Assembly: GCA_034211115.1 (NCBI GenBank)
Contig: JAXHTH010000203.1
Coordinates: 1-7,945, forward strand
Length of the DNA: 7,945 nt
Direction: 5' to 3'
Origin: JAXHTH01 sp034211115
GTDB taxonomy: Bacteria > Planctomycetota > Phycisphaerae > Phycisphaerales > SM1A02
The translations under genes and the position numbers were made by a program. The notes beneath the pieces were generated by a model. The model saw only the letters and a program-made list of their open reading frames with translations, was not told the origin of the DNA and ran no database searches. Below are positions 6,506-7,945 of this stretch, piece after piece (position 1 is the stretch's first letter; every line of letters begins with the position of its first letter).

Positions 6506-6865
6506 ATGGTCGATCGCCCCGTGCATCTCGACTTGAAGAAGGACGAGGGCCTGACCGTGCACTGGCACGACGGCTCAAAGAGCTTCTACCCCGTCGCGTA
6601 CCTGCGGAAGATGTCTCCCTCCGCCGACGCCCGCCAGCTCCGCGAGGAGATGAAGAGCAATCCGCTGACCGTTCTTCCCTCCAGCGCGGCGGGACAGGAG
6701 GGACCGATCACCGCCCTCGACGCGGAGATGGTCGGAAACTACGCGATTCGCATTCACTTCTCCGACGGACACAGCACCGGCATTTACTCCTGGAGCTACC
6801 TGCGCGAGATCGACCCGGCCCGCGAGGACGAAACGGGGAGGGAAGCGCGGCGGGACGAGCCATGA
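6506..6865 (+). CDS. DUF971 (GBBH-like N-terminal) domain protein, without the zinc-site cysteines
   Basis: This 119-residue protein is a stand-alone DUF971 domain (PF06155), the fold found at the N-terminus of gamma-butyrobetaine hydroxylase and at the end of some Mrp/HCF101-type Fe-S carriers. The signature pieces are VHWHDGSKSFYPVAYLRKM (18-36), MVGNYAIRIHFSDGHSTGIYSWSYLR (75-100). Bacterial members commonly have a CxCxxC-like run after the LR; here it reads SPSADA (37-42), and the protein has no cysteine at all, although the ligand-type His89 in SDGH remains. Its biochemical role is unknown; a part in metal or Fe-S handling is often supposed, but the missing cysteines argue against metal binding here. 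The C-terminal 15 or so residues are charged and probably disordered. The stop overlaps the thioesterase start as ATGA. The start at 6506 is supported by the nearby -10 box and by the domain beginning almost at once. Confidence 0.87.
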   Translation: MVDRPVHLDLKKDEGLTVHWHDGSKSFYPVAYLRKMSPSADARQLREEMKSNPLTVLPSSAAGQEGPITALDAEMVGNYAIRIHFSDGHSTGIYSWSYLREIDPAREDETGREARRDEP

Positions 6866-7413
6866 CGGAACCGACGGGCAATGCGAACCTCCGGCCGCGG
6901 GCGGGCCGCTTCGACCTCTCGCGCTACGACGTCCCTCATCCCCGGCCGTTCCTTCTCGATCTCACCGTGGCGGGCGATGAACTGAGCAACGTGATCGATC
7001 ACGTCTCGAATGTCGAGTACGTGCGGTGGCTGGATCGGGCCGCGGAACTGCACGCCGACTCCGTCGGCGATACGCGGCAGCGGCTGCTCGAGCGGGACCT
7101 GATGTGGTTCGTGGCCCGGCACGAGATCGATTATCTCGCCGAGGCGCATCTGGGCGATGAACTGCTCATCGCGACGTGGGTGCGCGACATGAAGCGCATC
7201 CGATCGTGGCGGGAGACGATCATCATCCGGCCGGCCGACGAAACGACCGTCTGCCGGGCGTCGACGCTGTGGGTGCTGGTGAGGCTCTCCACGCGGCGGC
7301 CGGCGCGCATCGCCGCCGAAATGGCCCGGCGATTCGAGCCGTGGCAGGACCTCGCCGAAGGCGTGCCGACAGTCCCGGGAGAAAGGGGCGACGCGCCATG
7401 CACATCGCGATGA
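6862..7413 (+). CDS. Hotdog-fold acyl thioesterase (4HBT/YbgC-FadM-like)
   Basis: This 183-residue protein resembles 4-hydroxybenzoyl-CoA thioesterase-superfamily enzymes that hydrolyse acyl-CoA or acyl-ACP thioesters. The first 28 or so residues are a non-conserved lead-in. LDLTVAGDELSNVIDHVSNVEYVRWLDRAAELHAD (32-66) is the helix-leading motif equivalent to DxxGHVNNxxYxRWxD. MWFVARHEIDYLAEAHLGDELLIATWV (81-107) and SWRETIIIRPADETTVCRASTLWVLVRLSTRRPARI (115-150) are the central strands typical of the family. The usual catalytic Asp four residues before the His is Asn43 here, and Asp46 directly precedes His47, so activity or mechanism may differ. No Shine-Dalgarno is obvious; translation probably depends on the ATGA overlap with the DUF971 gene. 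The gene's end overlaps the following glycosyltransferase by 16 bases. Substrate is unknown; a fatty-acyl or aromatic acyl-CoA is equally possible. Confidence 0.82.
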   Translation: MTEPTGNANLRPRAGRFDLSRYDVPHPRPFLLDLTVAGDELSNVIDHVSNVEYVRWLDRAAELHADSVGDTRQRLLERDLMWFVARHEIDYLAEAHLGDELLIATWVRDMKRIRSWRETIIIRPADETTVCRASTLWVLVRLSTRRPARIAAEMARRFEPWQDLAEGVPTVPGERGDAPCTSR

Positions 7414-7945
7414 TCCTCGACGAGGAGCGGCTCGTCCACGAGCAGTACCCGCTCAACCGGCTGTCGATCGGCCTCATCGGGGAAGGGGTGCGGCTGACGC
7501 GCATCGTGCCCGATGTCCTGCCCGCGCGGGTCATTCACGAAGACGAGCAGCGGATGGCCCTGGCCGCCCGTCTCGCCGCCCCCATGAAGGTTCTGCCCTG
7601 GGTGCGTCGCGAGCGCCGCGAGCGGCTCGTGGAGGCGATGGAGAAGGGCCCGCCCGATGTGCTCTACGCCCTCGGCGCCGACGCCTGGACGCTGGGACTG
7701 GACCTGGCGCGGAGCCTGAACCGGCCGCTGGTGATCGACATCTACTCCCCGGCCCAGATCCAGCGCGCCCCGCGGGGGAGGCGAGCGTCGGTCGTCGCCG
7801 GCTACATCGTCCCCACCCGGCCGATGGCCGAGGCGATGCGGCAGCGGGTCGATCCCGGCCTGGTCTGCCTCGTCCCGCCGGGCGTGGCCGCACCGCCCGA
7901 GCCCCGGACGATCCTGCCCGATCCGGAGCGGTCGATCGCCCTGGC
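7398..7945 (+). CDS. GT-B (family 4-like) glycosyltransferase, N-terminal part, cut by window edge
   Basis: The 182 visible codons encode an N-terminal acceptor-binding Rossmann domain of the GT-B type, which would use a nucleotide-sugar donor in the missing C-terminal half. Supporting stretches are the opening beta strand MHIAMILDEERLVHEQYPLNRLSIGLIGEGVRLTRIVPD, then PPDVLYALGADAWTLGLDLARSLNRPLVIDIYS (about 87-118), AGYIVPTRPMAEAMRQRVDPGLVCLVPPGV (about 134-163), which matches the usual serine-or-threonine plus NGV-like end of the N-domain, and PERSIALA at the window edge where the second domain's first strand begins. The ATG at 7398 is chosen because AAGGGG lies about nine bases upstream; the ATG at 7410, making an ATGA junction with the thioesterase stop, is the alternative. 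Acceptor and sugar cannot be inferred. The fold call is by pattern similarity rather than a diagnostic catalytic motif, since the EX7E region is outside the window. Confidence 0.68.
   Translation, partial: MHIAMILDEERLVHEQYPLNRLSIGLIGEGVRLTRIVPDVLPARVIHEDEQRMALAARLAAPMKVLPWVRRERRERLVEAMEKGPPDVLYALGADAWTLGLDLARSLNRPLVIDIYSPAQIQRAPRGRRASVVAGYIVPTRPMAEAMRQRVDPGLVCLVPPGVAAPPEPRTILPDPERSIAL

Overview
The window is GC-rich, gene-dense bacterial chromosome with mostly housekeeping and cell-envelope content. I see no IS element, phage gene, CRISPR array, tRNA or rRNA. The host cannot be fixed from this sequence. High GC, type 2 (DAKRGDI-type) orotidine decarboxylase, a stand-alone DUF971 protein, heptanucleotide intergenic repeats and weak Shine-Dalgarno signals would fit an uncultured Planctomycetota-like (perhaps Phycisphaerae-like) lineage. 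That is an impression, not a demonstration.

Layout. (1) Positions 1-2123, plus strand: the 3' part of an rmlD-type dTDP-4-dehydrorhamnose reductase, cut by the window edge. It overlaps by an ATGA junction a Rossmann/SAF-domain oxidoreductase of the COG4091 (predicted homoserine dehydrogenase-like) family. This looks like the tail of a nucleotide-sugar or surface-polysaccharide operon. (2) Positions 2124-2345: a convergent intergenic region with several small dyads, an 8-bp GC-rich stem-loop and a run of degenerate heptanucleotide repeats that runs into the pyruvate kinase stop codon. (3) Positions 2346-6396, minus strand, transcribed in the order pyrF (OMP decarboxylase), a membrane-anchored periplasmic-binding-protein-like gene, then pyk (pyruvate kinase). 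Gaps are short (38 and 17 nt), so one operon is likely. (4) Positions 6397-6505: a divergent promoter region with opposing -10-like boxes and an almost perfect 24-bp palindrome between them. (5) Positions 6506-7945, plus strand: a DUF971 protein, a hotdog-fold thioesterase and the start of a GT-B-type glycosyltransferase, joined by 4- and 16-nt overlaps and so probably translated together.

How the genes may work together. pyrF and pyk act in UMP synthesis and lower glycolysis. The binding-protein gene between them has no permease or ATPase partner here. The DUF971-thioesterase-glycosyltransferase set suggests acyl-group and sugar handling in envelope or glycolipid metabolism, but this rests on gene order only. 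The points most worth checking are the palindrome between the divergent promoters, the possibly leaderless DUF971 gene, loss of the zinc-ligand cysteines in that DUF971 protein, the K+-independence signature in pyruvate kinase, and the heptad repeats at the pyk 3' end. Nothing here clearly amounts to a new multi-gene system.
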